From assembly GCA_024449915.1 (NCBI GenBank), contig JAMZAV010000051.1:1488001-1552000 (forward strand): a stretch of DNA of 64,000 bases, given 5' to 3'. Source of the DNA: Sweltsa coloradensis (Eukaryota > Arthropoda > Insecta > Plecoptera > Chloroperlidae). The position numbers and the translations under genes were made by a program. Of this stretch, positions 11,969 to 22,687 are shown one piece after another; position 1 is the first letter of the stretch, and the number at the start of each line of letters is the position of its first letter. The notes below the pieces were generated by a model that was given only the letters and a program-made list of their open reading frames with translations, was not told where the DNA came from and made no database searches.

Positions 11969-12294
11969 GTAAGTCAATGTCACTCAAGCCCTACTATGGT
12001 GTCACATGAAGAAGCAGCACCTTCTAATGGCAGGAAAACTATTTTCGAAGATCAATCATTTAAGTTTTGAACTGAATGTCAAAACTTAAATTACTACATC
12101 AATTTAATCTGTTGGCTTCCAAAACAAAAATAGCCTTCAGTACCTAGTAAACATGTTTAAACAAAATTAAATACTTTTTAGGGGAATAGTGCCAGTTGTT
12201 AGCAATTGTGAATTCTACTTGCTTTGGTGAAACTTATAATTTTATTTTTAATCTAAATATTTCAAGTCATTGTTGCCTTTCTCCAGGCTTAATG

Positions 12295-12395
12295 GGTACT
12301 CTTTCGGTTGGTAGCCCCCAACTTTTTAACACTGCAATATTAGTGGAAAAGTAGGTTAGGGGGGAGGGGGGGCGCAAAGCGCGTATGTTTTACAA

Positions 12396-12428
<33 letters not shown>

Positions 12429-12503
12429 ACCATACGCTTTTTGCGCCCCCCCCCCTCCCCTAACCTACTTTCCCTGTAGGGGGCTACTAACCGAAAAAGT
12501 ACC
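12295..12503. mobile_element. MITE of a GGTACTTTTTCGG family, perfect 8-bp TSD
   Basis: A 209-bp near-perfect hairpin. The ends read GGTACTCTTTCGGTTGGTAG on the left and GGTACTTTTTCGGTTAGTAG on the complement of the right. The arms continue through a GC-rich stretch with GGTTAGGGGGGAGGGG to a central (ATT)n microsatellite. It is flanked by the perfect 8-bp duplication GCTTAATG at 12287-12294 and 12504-12511. A relative with the same termini and an 8-bp duplication lies at 59583-59810. The superfamily is uncertain: 8-bp duplications fit hAT and several others, but the termini are not hAT-like. It lies within the tandem exon-intron region. Confidence 0.9.
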
Positions 12504-12740
12504 GCTTAATGATCTTGACAAGAAATCAAATCAACTTTGGTGAACCTAATTAAATTAAGTAGCTTGGATTTCATTATAAATATTTTCAAAGCAATTTACA
12601 TAAAAATAAAAAGCTTCTAAGAAAATATTATAAGCAAATGAACATAAAAAAGCATGACATAATAATCAGAATTAAGCAAAAATAAATGACTTTTGGTTAC
12701 TCTACTCTACATTCAGCATGTCATCTTTGCATTGTTCTAG

Positions 12741-12884
12741 GTGAGAGCTCTTGGATGAAGCACCACTCCTGAAGACTTGGCTCCTCATCACTTACTTGCT
12801 TTCCTCGTCCGCACGACTGAAGTTCGCTCGTACTCAAGCTGACATACACTCTACAGCAGAGTTCGAACCAATCACTTAAGTCTG
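12741..12884 (+). other. Exon-like block 3 (repeat copy 1)
   Basis: The acceptor is GCATTGTTCTAG and the donor TCTG followed by GTAAGT. The block starts GTGAGAGCTC and contains CTCGTCCGCACGACTGAAG. The frame that is open in copies 2 and 3 is closed here by TGA at its start and TAA near its end. Confidence 0.45.
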
Positions 12885-13087
12885 GTAAGTTGGAAAAGTT
12901 AAAGTGAATAATCTTTGTATGCTAATTAAAGTCACTGCCATATTTGCTAATGATTGTCAATAAGTAAGAAAATTAACTTTGATAAAACAAATTAAATTAA
13001 GCAACTTACTTAATTTATAATATTTTCATAGCCAGAGAAACAAAATGAATGACTTTATAATTCAGTATCATTTCTGCATTGTTTCAG

Positions 13088-13214
13088 GTGGGAGCTCATG
13101 GATGAAGGCCCGCTCCTAAAGGCTTGGCTCCGCAACATTAGCTTTCCTCGACTGAAGTCCGCTCATACTCCAGCGTACCTAGCAGCAGCGTTCGAACCAA
13201 CCACTTATATTCTG
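13088..13214 (+). other. Exon-like block 4 (repeat copy 2)
   Basis: The acceptor is GCATTGTTTCAG and the donor ATTCTG followed by GTAAGT. The 127 bases are open throughout in one frame, beginning WELMDEGPLLKAWL and ending FEPTTYIL. Copy 3 is open in the same frame. Confidence 0.45.
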
Positions 13215-13246
13215 GTAAGTTGAAAAGTTCAAGTGAATCTTTGTAC

Positions 13247-13709
13247 TAGGGGTGCACATGGATACTTTTTTCATTAGGCCCTATCGATTATCAAAATGGT
13301 AATATCATTATCGAATCAATATTATCGAATCAATATTATCGATATCGCCAATAAAGCCTGTTACAAACCTATTAGTGGAACCTCAAGTGTTGCAAGTGGA
13401 AGTCAAAACAAAACAATCACGTTCCATTTACTGCCTGGCTGTCTTCGATGTCATACTCATGACAGTGTTTGGCTTCCGTTGTCGACTGATAGGTCATTTC
13501 CAAACATAAATCTCGAGTGTGACACCATCAGCCCAGCCAGTGTATGGCAAAACGTGAGATAATCTCCGTCTTTAAGAGTTTAGTTCGTGCCACTATTGAC
13601 AAATTATTTGATATTTCGATAATCGATAATGAATTTTGGTTATCGATTATCGAAATAATATCAATTATTGATTATTGATTGATAATTTCGGTTATCGTGT
13701 GCATCCCTA
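13247..13709. mobile_element. hAT-type MITE with 8-bp TSD
   Basis: A 463-bp insertion with termini TAGGGGTGCACA on the left and TAGGGATGCACA on the complement of the right. The ends and middle are rich in ATCGATTATCGA-like sequence. The flanking 8-bp duplication is CTTTGTAC at 13239-13246 and CTTTGTAT at 13710-13717 (one mismatch). The paralogous intron near 14160 has the uninterrupted CTTTGTATGTTATTTT, so the empty site is known. TAGGGRTG termini plus 8-bp duplication are typical of hAT. The 88-residue open frame inside has no transposase motif. Confidence 0.88.
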
Positions 13710-14002
13710 CTTTGTATGTTATTTTAGTCACTGCACTATTTTCTTATGATTATCAACAAGTAACCTAATTAACTTTGATTAAACAAATTACATTAAGGAA
13801 CTTTAACTTAATTTATAATATTTTCAAAGCAAGTTTCTATTCAGTGTTTTTTAAGACTAGCTTTCAAAAACCTCAAAACAGTATGGCCAGAAACTGTAAA
13901 TAAGCAAATGGACGTTACAGCTAAACATAGGTATTAAATAATTAGAACTAAGAAACAAATTGAATGACTTTACAATCCAGTATCATTTCTGCATTGTTTC
14001 AG

Positions 14003-14138
14003 GTGGGAGTTCATGGATGAATCCTCGGTCCTGAAGACTCCACATCATTGGCTTTTCTTGTCCGCACGACTGAAGTCCGCTCGTACTCCAGCTTACCTAG
14101 ACTCTGCAGCAGCGTTCGAACCAACCACTTATATTCTG
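14003..14138 (+). other. Exon-like block 5 (repeat copy 3)
   Basis: The acceptor is GCATTGTTTCAG and the donor ATTCTG followed by GTAAGT. The 136 bases are open throughout in the frame shared with copy 2 (WEFMDESSVLKT... ending FEPTTYIL). Confidence 0.45.
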
Positions 14139-14442
14139 GTAAGTTGAAAAGTTCAAGTGAGTCTTTGTATGTTATTTTAAAGTCACTGCACTATTTTATT
14201 ATGATTGTCAACAAGTAATCAAGTTGAATTAAGGCACTTTAACTCAATTTATAATATTTTTAAAGCAAGTTTTCATTCAGTGTTTTTTTAAGACTAGCTT
14301 TCAAAAAACACAAAACAGTCAATGACCAGAGACCGTTACTAAACAAGTGGATGTTGCTCAACATAATACAGTAATTAGAATTTAGAAAAAAAATCATCAC
14401 TATTTCTAATTAATTCAGTATGACATCTCTGCATTGTTTTAG

Positions 14443-14577
14443 GTGGGAGTTCATGGATGAGTCCCGCTGCTGATGACTTGGCTCCGCATCACTTGCTTCC
14501 CTCGTCCGCACGACTGAAGTCCGCTCGTACTCCAGCGTACCTAGACTCGCAGTAGCGTTCGAAACAACCCTTGTCTG
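14443..14577 (+). other. Exon-like block 6 (repeat copy 4)
   Basis: The acceptor is GCATTGTTTTAG and the donor TTGTCTG followed by GTAAGT. It is clearly paralogous to the three preceding blocks but has a TGA after ten codons of the frame open in copies 2 and 3. No fifth copy was found downstream. The sequence to 15160 holds no recognised feature. Confidence 0.45.
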
Positions 14578-15167
14578 GTAAGTCGAAAAGTTTAAGTACA
14601 TCTTTGTATGTTATTTTAAAGTCGCCGACATATTTGCTAGATTGCAAGCATCTTATCAGATGAAAACTTATCTTGCGACCTGTTTATTCCTGCTGCCCAT
14701 GCAGAGTGCAGGCTTCAGTCCCTGGTGCAGGCTGGGGATTAAGAGTACACTGTACCTATAGGCTATACTGTAAAATTCGGATCAGAAACTAAATTTATTA
14801 TCATACAAAAACAAAATATTTTGGATATGTACATCGCCGCTTGTACATGATGATAAACTCTTAACAGTCAAGTATTGTTTCACTCCCGTGGAGTTCGTTG
14901 CAATGACTTTGATAGTGCGATACTATGAAACGTTCAATTTAACTTAGTAGCTGTGCAAACTAAATTCCTTCCGAAGACTGGTATCTACGTTTTCTTCCCG
15001 TCATTCATCCTCTTGAATAGAATCATTACATTAACAATAGCAGAAAAAATTAACTAAACAAAAGGGAAGATTGCAATTTGGTTAAGATTGTGTACATGGT
15101 GCAATATAAATATTTTTAATGCTGATAAATATTTTGTGATAAATTCATAGCCAACAATGCTTTAACA

Positions 15168-15775
15168 CTAGGCCGCTTCGCGAACGCTTTTTTTTTAGTC
15201 GCGTTGATGGATGAGCTTTTTTAAGTTTTTAGTATGCGTGGGATCTCTTGACTTCAAGTTCCATTGCAAAATCATTTTTGTTAAATTCGGATGATTTTTA
15301 TAAAGTAGTATTATTGCTGTGGTAATACCAATTAATAGAATGTAAAATATCTGGAGGCCTGAAAATTTGCTTTTGGTACGAATTGTAGGAGATTGTTGTC
15401 AAGTTTCTATAGTTACTTGTTAATTATTACACCTAAAAAAAACTCGTATTAAAACCTTTATTTTTATGGATTCTTCCTAACTTTTTAAACTTTTTCTTTC
15501 GAAAGGCAATACGTACATCAGATCACCATTACCTTAATGTCCATGTGAAATTTGAACGTTGTAGCCCTACCCGTTTGGTCAGAATCGGCCAAAATATCAC
15601 AAAAATATCGCATTAAAAATAGAAAAAATCGTAAAAGTACGATATTCATGAGAAATATTTCTTAGATTGTACCCAAAAATGTGGCAGTTCTAAGTTCAGA
15701 GATTTCGAAGGTCCTCTCAAATTTTCATCAAGATCGCATAAGCCGTTTGCCCGGTAGAGAGCAAACAGAAACAAG
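15168..15775 (+). repeat. Dispersed ~590-bp repeat family (copy B)
   Basis: Starts CTAGGCCGCTTCGCGAACGC and follows the family order (GATGGATGAGC, TCCATTGCAAAATCATTTTTG, CAATTAATAGAATG, GTCAAGTTTCTATAG, GTTGTAGCCCTACCC, CATCAAGATCGCATAAGCCG). After about 15775 it departs from the other copies, so the usual end CGCTTCGCTCATCCAAT is missing. Confidence 0.85.
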
Positions 15776-15989
15776 AGGTCGCTGGCGCGACCTCTTGCAG
15801 TGCCTTCCCGCGCCGGTCCTTACCGCCGCATGTTCCAATTTGGCGAAAGACTTACTGACGCATGTGGTTTCTAAAGAACGCGGAGTAATTAAACATAATT
15901 TTTCTCAAATTTATTTGAAAAAAAAACAAAACTGTAAACACAGTGCTCGAAGTGGGAAAAAATAGGTGGTGGGATGGTACAGTACAGTG

Positions 15990-16360
15990 ACACGCATGAA
16001 TGGGGGGTCTGGGGCGGTAGCCCCCCAGCAAATGCGGATTCGGGGCGCACAGCCCCGGGAAAATTTTTCGATTCTTGGAGTGCGTTTAGAGCATTTTAAT
16101 GAGTTTTAGGCACTTCAAAAATTTTGTTCCAAGAAAAGTGCCTATTTTAAACAATATAACATACTTAAAAGCTATTATACCATAACTATTGCTTAAATGT
16201 AAAAAAAATATAAAAAAAATAGAACATTGATTATCTGCACTAGGCGTTTTCATTGTCTTTCTTTTGACGCCCCCCGGGCACCTTTTAGGCGCCCCTGGAA
16301 GTTGGCACCCTGTGCACACACCCACACAAAGGTCGCACCCCCCTAAAACCGGCCCTGATA
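15990..16360. mobile_element. Probable MITE body ending ACCGGCCCTG
   Basis: GC-rich G-runs and C-runs near both ends (GGGGGGTCTGGGGCGGTAG; CCCCCCGGGCACC; CACCCCCCTAAAACCGGCCCTG) surround an AT-rich middle with AGTGCGTTTAGAGC. A similar AGTGCGTTTGGTGCG sequence lies in the hAT element at 52501. The right end resembles hAT termini of the CAGGGCCGG type. The left terminus and target duplication were not found. Confidence 0.4.
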
Positions 16361-17640
16361 GAGCAGTAGGGATGGGCGAAAGCGTGTATCTTACTACACG
16401 TGTACACGCGTGTACTAAGTATATTTTACGATATCTGAAAAAAAGTTGTACATTTTTATTTATTACTGTAGGCCTATATTTTTATTGCATTCTGAACAGT
16501 TAACACGCAGACGGCGTTCAGTTCAGTTGATCAGTCGGTAGGCCCTAAATGACGTGGCTGATGTTTCATTGACCTTGGAAAGTTGGAAGGGTGATAGTAT
16601 GGTTGCGGCTTGCATGATGAAGAGGGGCGGGGGGGGGGGGGGGGGGGAGGGGGAGATAAGGCCTGTGATTTACCATGGTTCCCGTGTACCGGTACTTGAA
16701 TTGTGCAGCAACTCCTTCGCGCACAGTCGGTATTTAACCTTCTTTCCCGCGTCTATCTTATCAAAGAACTTCCACACAAGAGACATTCTAAAATCTAAAC
16801 AATAAACAGTCATGTGTCACTGACTCAAATCTCAACACCCGCAAACAACACGTCAATCACACGGAACTCCAATTCAGTATTTCATTTTCGTGAAGTCGTC
16901 GGTTTAATACCAGCAACCGATATTCTGACATCATTAAAACCGACGTAAATATGTCATAAATAAATATATTATTGTCCGTGACAGTCTTGCAATGAGTATC
17001 AATGTAAGGTGAGGCGGAGATATAAATATCTTCATTGATATTTCGAGTTTACGTGCAATAATGGACAATGGACATTGAACACCCACAAAGTTGAAACCTA
17101 ACAAAGAAGTTCGTGCCTTCTATAAAAATGAAAATAGAATAAACATAATTTTTAAATGCTTACCAGTAGTATCTTCATGTTTCCTTTTCTTCACCAACCA
17201 CTTATCCATCTTTATTATTATTACGACAGCAACAAGTTATAGTTATGTGATAAGGTCATGGATATATAGCACTGAACTGAACACTGTCCCAGTGAGTGGG
17301 CCCACGTCCAAACTCAAACTGCAGTCGGGTCGGACTCTAAACTCTAGTCAGGGTGAGCGGATATGGGGTGAGAAAGTCATGTGTTCGCGTAATCTGACAC
17401 CGACGAGCAGGTTGTCAGATGAGTAGGCGGGGGGGGGGGGGGGGGGGGGTGACGGGTCGAGGGGGTCCATTCTGCAATTTGTTCCACAACAACCATTTAG
17501 CCAGGCCTCATAAAAGCCCGTCATCGATGTATGAAAAAATTTAGGACAACTGGTATTTTTCGGTTATTTAACATTTATTGGCATTCTGGTTGCTGTTATT
17601 GTAAACAATAACTCAATAAGTGGCGGGATGGAAAGAGGCC
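16361..17640. other. No gene seen; G-runs and AT-rich DNA
   Basis: Contains poly-G runs near 16628 and 17430, a near-palindromic ACACGTGTACACGCGTGT at about 16396, and otherwise AT-rich sequence. The open frames have no recognised domains. Confidence 0.4.
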
Positions 17641-17980
17641 TTATCGAAAAGTGGCGGGATACCATCCCGCCCCATCCCGCCCCACTTCGAGCACTGGACC
17701 CTCATGATATCAGAGCGGTAAAATATTACAACTTTTGAAGGGATACTTTACGGAAACAAAAATATGACCGAAGCTTATACGATGATGTAATTAAAATATA
17801 TTAGTATGTGTATCTGTCTAATAACACAAATCAAACATCATTGCATGGGTTATGATTTTTCTCTGTAAATTGCCTTCTGCCATTTACTGTAGGGCGCGAT
17901 CAATTACAAGGCAAGCATAATGAACTCGGAGCAGTTTTCTAGTGACACCCCAAAAGCAAAAACTCGGGTAAAAACATTTA

Positions 17981-18672
17981 TTAACCTTTTCTGTGCGGCC
18001 ATCGAGTATACTCGATGCCGCCATCTTGTTTCCCCAGTGCGGCCGTCGAGTATACTCGATCTGGGGTCGTTTCGAAACGCGCGCGCTTGTTGCTGCTGAT
18101 AGATATAATCGATTGTAAAAAGTCCATTTTTAAACTGTGCTGCACTCTATGTGCAAGCTGTTTAACCATCTTCTAGTTTGGAAGTTTGACCACAGATGGC
18201 TCTGTCAGTTATTTCAGTAGTGCAAATTGGCAGAAACAACAAGTGAAGATAATAATGGCGTCTGGAAAAGGTTAGGATGATGAAAGGACACAGTTTTCAG
18301 GCAAAATAGGTTGTAATTAGGAGGTTTATGATCACTATTCGGACTTGGTTAGCAATCATAGACTTTGAAGTAAAGGTTGAAATAATAGAAAAGTGGAGGA
18401 CGTTGTCAGTAGGCCTAGGTGACGAAAACCAGCTCACACTTACGTAGGCGTATGCTAGGGCAATTGTCACATGTAAATAATAGTCTTGACAGTATAAAAG
18501 CAAGACAATCTAAACAAGGTGTATAGTGTAATAAAATCTACTTCATTTCAAGGATGATTAAACATTTTGATAAATTAAAATAATATAACTAGAGAAATTG
18601 ACTTTTTGCTCAAAATAACCCAGCACTGGGGTGTTGGGTGCTCCGTTCAAAACCCAGCATTGAAAAGGTTAA
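17981..18672. mobile_element. piggyBac-like non-autonomous element (TTAA ends)
   Basis: TTAA at 17981-17984 and 18669-18672 flanks a 684-bp element. The termini read CCTTTTCTGTGC on the left and CCTTTTCAATGC on the complement of the right. TTAA duplication with CCYTTT-type ends is the hallmark of piggyBac elements. Just inside the left end are two copies of the palindrome TCGAGTATACTCGA (about 18004 and 18047), likely subterminal binding sites. No transposase frame is present. A short ATGGCGTCTGGAAAAG stretch near 18255 could be a remnant of a coding start. Confidence 0.75.
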
Positions 18673-18824
18673 GAGGAGCCGCTGAGTTGAGGCAATCAAA
18701 ATAGACTCGATATGGTGTTGAAGATTGCAACTAAACGGTTTTAATGCTATTATCAAATTTTGTATAATGTAATAAAGTAACTCTTGGTTTGATGCGATTG
18801 CTACTTAAATTTTAAAAAATAAAT

Positions 18825-19222
18825 AAAAAATTGTATTTAGAGTACCCACTCAGTTATATAACTGATTTGCAGTGGGGGACAGTAAATCAAAGCAACCAAG
18901 CCAACCCTGTAGGCCCGACGCAATCAACAAGTGAGCGATAACCAACCAAAGATCGATATTTTTAATAGGAAATATAGCATTCAGTGGTATGGACAGTGCG
19001 AACACCCGCGGATCAACGCCATAATCAACAAGGCCGATTCAGAACAACTCTGAATTTATTATGTGCTTTGTTGCTAGGACGGCTCCAAAGTCACCGTTTA
19101 CAAACTCCTAAGACAAGAACTGATGGACTTAAGTCCGAATCAGAAGTTAAAAAACTTCTGACTTTGACGGGAATCGAACCCTGTACCTTCTGCATTCGAA
19201 GCAGGTACGCTTACCACAAGAA
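18825..19222 (-). mobile_element. tRNA-derived SINE, family S1 (copy 2)
   Basis: Collinear with copy 1. The tail is at 18825 (TTGTATTTAGAGTACCCACTC on the plus strand), the body includes GCAATCAACAAGTGAGCG, and the head ends near CAGGTACGCTTACCACAAG. The B-box complement GGAATCGAACCCTG is preserved. Identity with copies 1 and 3 is high. Confidence 0.88.
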
Positions 19223-19369
19223 ATATTTTCATCGATTTTTCAATGAGGAAGTTCACGAATATTTAAAAAATACTCGTTCCAACATGTCAGTATCACACGG
19301 TCCATGACAATACTCTAGATGCATAAACAAATATGTGTTCTCAATAACGAATAACTTGAACTCAATATC

Positions 19370-19945
19370 GTACAAATACATTTTGATAAGAGACATTTTA
19401 GTCATCAACTATAAAAATCCCACGTACATTACGCTAGCTGTATTACGGAACCGACTGTATTCTGTACGTATTCTGTACGTGCATTCTGTCTGTATATATG
19501 AATGCCTGTAAATTTGTTTCATCGTGACATCTGTAAACCTACACTACATAGGTATTTTTTAAAATTCATTGGCTGAGATTATTGCTTGAAAGTGGAACTT
19601 GGGTAGGCATATATGGTGTGTTATACACGGTGCATTGAGATACGCATAAATCGATACCCGGAAACGATCGCACTGAACAATATCGAGTGTACGTACAAAA
19701 CGAAAACATGAAAATGATTAAAATACAGTGTTAGATTAAACATTTCAGTAAAACTATAAAATCCACGGTACATTTACAGCTACTCATATTTACGAATACG
19801 ACTATTATTTATGTTATTATTTGTACGTCTATTCTGTCGTATAATGATGTAAGGGGCCTAATAAATCTTATTTCATCGTGACATCAAACCTACACTACAT
19901 TAGGTAATATTTGAATAAATATTCAATTGGCTGAAATTCAAATCT
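19370..19945. repeat. Diverged tandem duplication, period ~352
   Basis: Two diverged units share ordered landmarks: AACTATAAAAATCCCACG versus AACTATAAAATCCACGG, runs of ATTCTGT with TACGT, TTTCATCGTGACATC (19518 and 19872), AAACCTACACTACAT (19534 and 19886) and TTCA(T)TTGGCTGA. No coding potential is evident. Confidence 0.65.
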
Positions 19946-20309
19946 GCTACAAATAAAATGGTAAATGCATTTAATGATGATATATAACAGGTGCGTTGGG
20001 ATTAAAAGAAAACGATAAAAAGACGAAAAGAAATGAAAAAATGGAGGTAAAAGAAAACAACAAAGAAAATAATGAAAAAGATAAAATAAACATGTAAAAG
20101 AAAAACGAAAAGAAAAATACTGATTTAAGAGTGCCATCAACGATATTGAAATGTTACGAAGTCCAAAAAAAAAAAAAGTAAGGTATGATAAATGTTTTGC
20201 ATGAACGTGTTATAAGCTATCAATATTTATCGTTATGATTCTGTATAAATTTTCACCTAGAATAAATGTATTTCCAAAATAGTAATAATATTTTCAGTGG
20301 CCTAAATTA

Positions 20310-20675
20310 CTATTTTTGTCTCCGTTTTTTCGTTTGAAGTGGAAACCTTGTCAACGTAAAAGCCACAGGCCATTTGATGACACTCAGACCCATCATTTTC
20401 CTTGATCTCGACCCAAGAAAACTACGGGTACAACCTTTGGTATGGATAGCAGCTGGTATCGAAGTGGCAACCTCGCGAATGAGGATATTGCTTCTGACGC
20501 GTAAGAATACTTCTATCGGTGAAGCAGTCCCAATACCATTAGCTAACATCACCAATAAAGATAAAAAATGAATACTTTTTGTCATCTGAAAGCGCGATAT
20601 GAATATGACTTCACGTATCTTAACATGATCATAAGTCCTACATCTTTTGCTTATAGTGCGATTCAAACATTTCAA
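20310..20675 (-). CDS. Doubtful small ORF with signal-peptide-like segment
   Basis: A 121-codon minus-strand frame. From its second methionine (codon at 20583-20585) it begins MTKSIHFLSLLVMLANGIGTA, a plausible signal peptide. The rest is a short basic protein with a single cysteine and a KKRRQK end. The opposite strand is also open for 65 codons here, which weakens the case. I recognise no family. It could be an exon of a secreted peptide precursor or a chance frame. Confidence 0.2.
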   Translation of the reverse strand: MKCLNRTISKRCRTYDHVKIREVIFISRFQMTKSIHFLSLLVMLANGIGTASPIEVFLRVRSNILIREVATSIPAAIHTKGCTRSFLGSRSRKMMGLSVIKWPVAFTLTRFPLQTKKRRQK

Positions 20676-20679
20676 TTTA

Positions 20680-21890
20680 ACTTATAATGATTTCATATGA
20701 CATAACAACACTATCAAAACATTCTTTAGCTATTTTCATAAACTAAACGCATCTCAATTCTCTCCAGATATGGTCAGTCAGTTCCATTCCAGACACGTCC
20801 CTTCCCCCCTGCCACTGCTGTGAGACGACACTGAACACATGGCTAGAAAATACTTAGGCAATGCACCCAGCGCTCGAGGCTAAGATTGCCTTGCGTAACC
20901 ACCGATAACCGATATACGAGAGAATCGCTAGATACACCACATACACCACAAAAATCACGCTCCAAATATTTTATTAAAATTCGTATTGTCCCAAATACAA
21001 ACATCAGATGAATTAGTTAAATGCCAATTTATAGTCAAAGGATGAAGGTAGAAATGTTTTAAGTAACATTGTGCTAACGCAAAATTGATAGCAAACAATG
21101 ACTAATTAACAATCGGGGCGAACAGATTATGATACATTTACGATTATCTTGAGCAACATTTTGGCCTTTCGTACAATCAGATTTCATTGCAAATTTACAT
21201 ACTAATACTTTACAATAGTAAAAACCACCATGCAAAAGGACGTTAACGTATGTTTCAATCTTCTACACATAAAAAAATAAAAAAACCTCTACAAGATAAG
21301 AACGTGCTCCAAAACATAATTTTGATTGGACACCCCTGATGAACTATTGAATGAAACTAATTGTTTTTTGGCACTATACACAACTGTTTGGACATGACTA
21401 ATTGCATCCACCCTGCATTTTGGAATAATTTGGCAATATCATCGTAAAGTTTGGCAAAACGTATACACAAATATTTTGATTTCGTAATCTGAATATTTTC
21501 TGTAACGCGTGGATTTGCGACTAATAACGCCAGGATAATTTATTTGGTAGTATTCTATTGCCAAACTATCGAGGCGAGGCGTGTTTGAGTTTCGTTGTGA
21601 TAACGCAAAATTGATAACGGACTTTTGATGAAAAACTATCGCAATGTGTAAAATGTCAAAATTTTACGGCTGATTAAACTTGAATTTAGGAACACTTACA
21701 CCCCTCAAAACAGTATGAAATTTTAAGGAGTGATGCAGTGTTCTTTTGGAATCATGCCTGTAAAGTTTCGTTGACATTGGTTAATATCTTCTACCTCAAA
21801 TAAATGCAAAGGTCTTGACGCGCTCCAAATGTACACAGATACATAATCTATAAACTTGTTGCAAACCTATAAGGCCGCTCCCAAGAGTCG
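20680..21890. other. No feature recognised
   Basis: AT-rich DNA with no recognised gene, RNA or complete mobile element. Confidence 0.4.
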
Positions 21891-21894
21891 CGCC

Positions 21895-21960
21895 CTAAAA
21901 AAGGAGCTAAATTTTTGGGGGGGTCAGTGACATTGAAGTCTTTGCTTCGCTCATCCAATA
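21895..21960 (+). repeat. 3' end of the dispersed ~590-bp repeat (copy F)
   Basis: Only the terminal part is present: GAGCTAAATTTTTGGGGGGG, GTCAGTGACATTGAAGTC and the end CGCTCATCCAAT. This 3' terminus also closes copies A and C, so the end point of the family is well defined. Confidence 0.75.
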
Positions 21961-22534
21961 ATTTTAATCTGCAACTATATCTTGCACAGCATTCAACATT
22001 TAGATGGTTGTTTAATCTTGGGCCAAGTTTTTTCTATGGTAACGTTCTTTGGTAACGTCCATTACCTGCTTGAACAGCAAATCCAACTAATTGAACATAC
22101 ATTCTGGATAACTCTTCGACCTCCAATTTTATCACCCCATAAATTAAAATTGTTGGGATGTTGTTTATAAAGATAAGCGCGATGAACGATCCGCCACATT
22201 TCAAGATTTTAAATATTGTCTCCTACACAAGCTTGGAAAATTACTACCATTTTCCAGTTTGGTAGCATATTTAGTGCCCGTTATTGGAAAAAGGTAAGCA
22301 CTATTTGGAAAATGTGCGCATTTTTACTTAACGTTTTGGTGCAAACCACAACCGGATAGGACAAAATGTTGGTGGCTTCCAAGTGATCCAGACTATATCT
22401 CGGCATTCTGCGTCAAAGCAGGTTTCATCGAGCTCATCCAACAGTCTTGTGTTATGTTTTTATGTAGACAGTTTTCTCTCATAACTCTTAAAAAAGAAAC
22501 AAATTTCAAACATTATAGTACACACATTATACAT

Positions 22535-22605
22535 CCAAGCCCATTATTACGCAGGCAGTGAAACAATTCATACGTGGATGTGAATCGCAAGTTAAGTACC
22601 TAGGT
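22535..22605. repeat. Segment also found at 30260
   Basis: CCATTATTACGCAGGCAGTGAAA and about 40 following bases resemble 30260-30330 (CCATTATTACGCTGGCAGTGAAA). The two belong to an unnamed dispersed repeat. This copy lies just outside the palindrome. Confidence 0.5.
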
Positions 22606-22687
22606 AAATTTTGTGTGCGTATCAATAGGGTACCAGCAACTACGACACGCATCCAGGAGTATGCCGGGTATTCTCCGCTTCGAGCCA

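Larger units (their letters stand above)
8400..14577 (+). ncRNA. Candidate spliced transcript with tandemly repeated exons
   Basis: Six exon-like blocks in one orientation: 8400?-8597, 11817-11968, 12741-12884, 13088-13214, 14003-14138 and 14443-14577. Each internal block is preceded by a pyrimidine-rich tract plus AG and followed by GTAAGT. The last four are paralogous copies of one exon. Block lengths of 152, 144, 127, 136 and 135 do not preserve a reading frame. Only the 13088 and 14003 blocks are open throughout one frame (both reading WE(L/F)MDE... and ending PTTYIL); the 12741 and 14443 copies carry stops. I therefore favour a noncoding or decayed gene, or alternative 5' UTR exons of a gene beyond the SINE-rich flank. 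Transcription is inferred from splice-site pattern alone. Confidence 0.35.
12512..14640 (+). repeat. Tandem array of exon-intron units (4 copies)
   Basis: Each unit is an exon-like block plus its flanking intron. The intron shares landmarks in order: TTGTATGTTATTTTAAAGTC, a segment with ATTATGATTGTCAACAAGTAA, TTAACTTAATTTATAATATT, TTCATTCAGTGTTTTT and GCATTGTTTCAG before the next exon. Units end near 12884, 13214, 14138 and 14577. Duplication therefore included introns and splice sites. The third unit is lengthened by a hAT-type MITE at 13247-13709. Confidence 0.8.

Noticed and set aside
15941..17696. CAGTGCTCGAAGTGGG and its complement near 17681 as ends of one 1.75-kb transposon
   Set aside because: The inverted ends match, but the flanking 8-mers differ (TGTAAACA versus GACCCTCA) and other elements lie between, so a single element is not supported.
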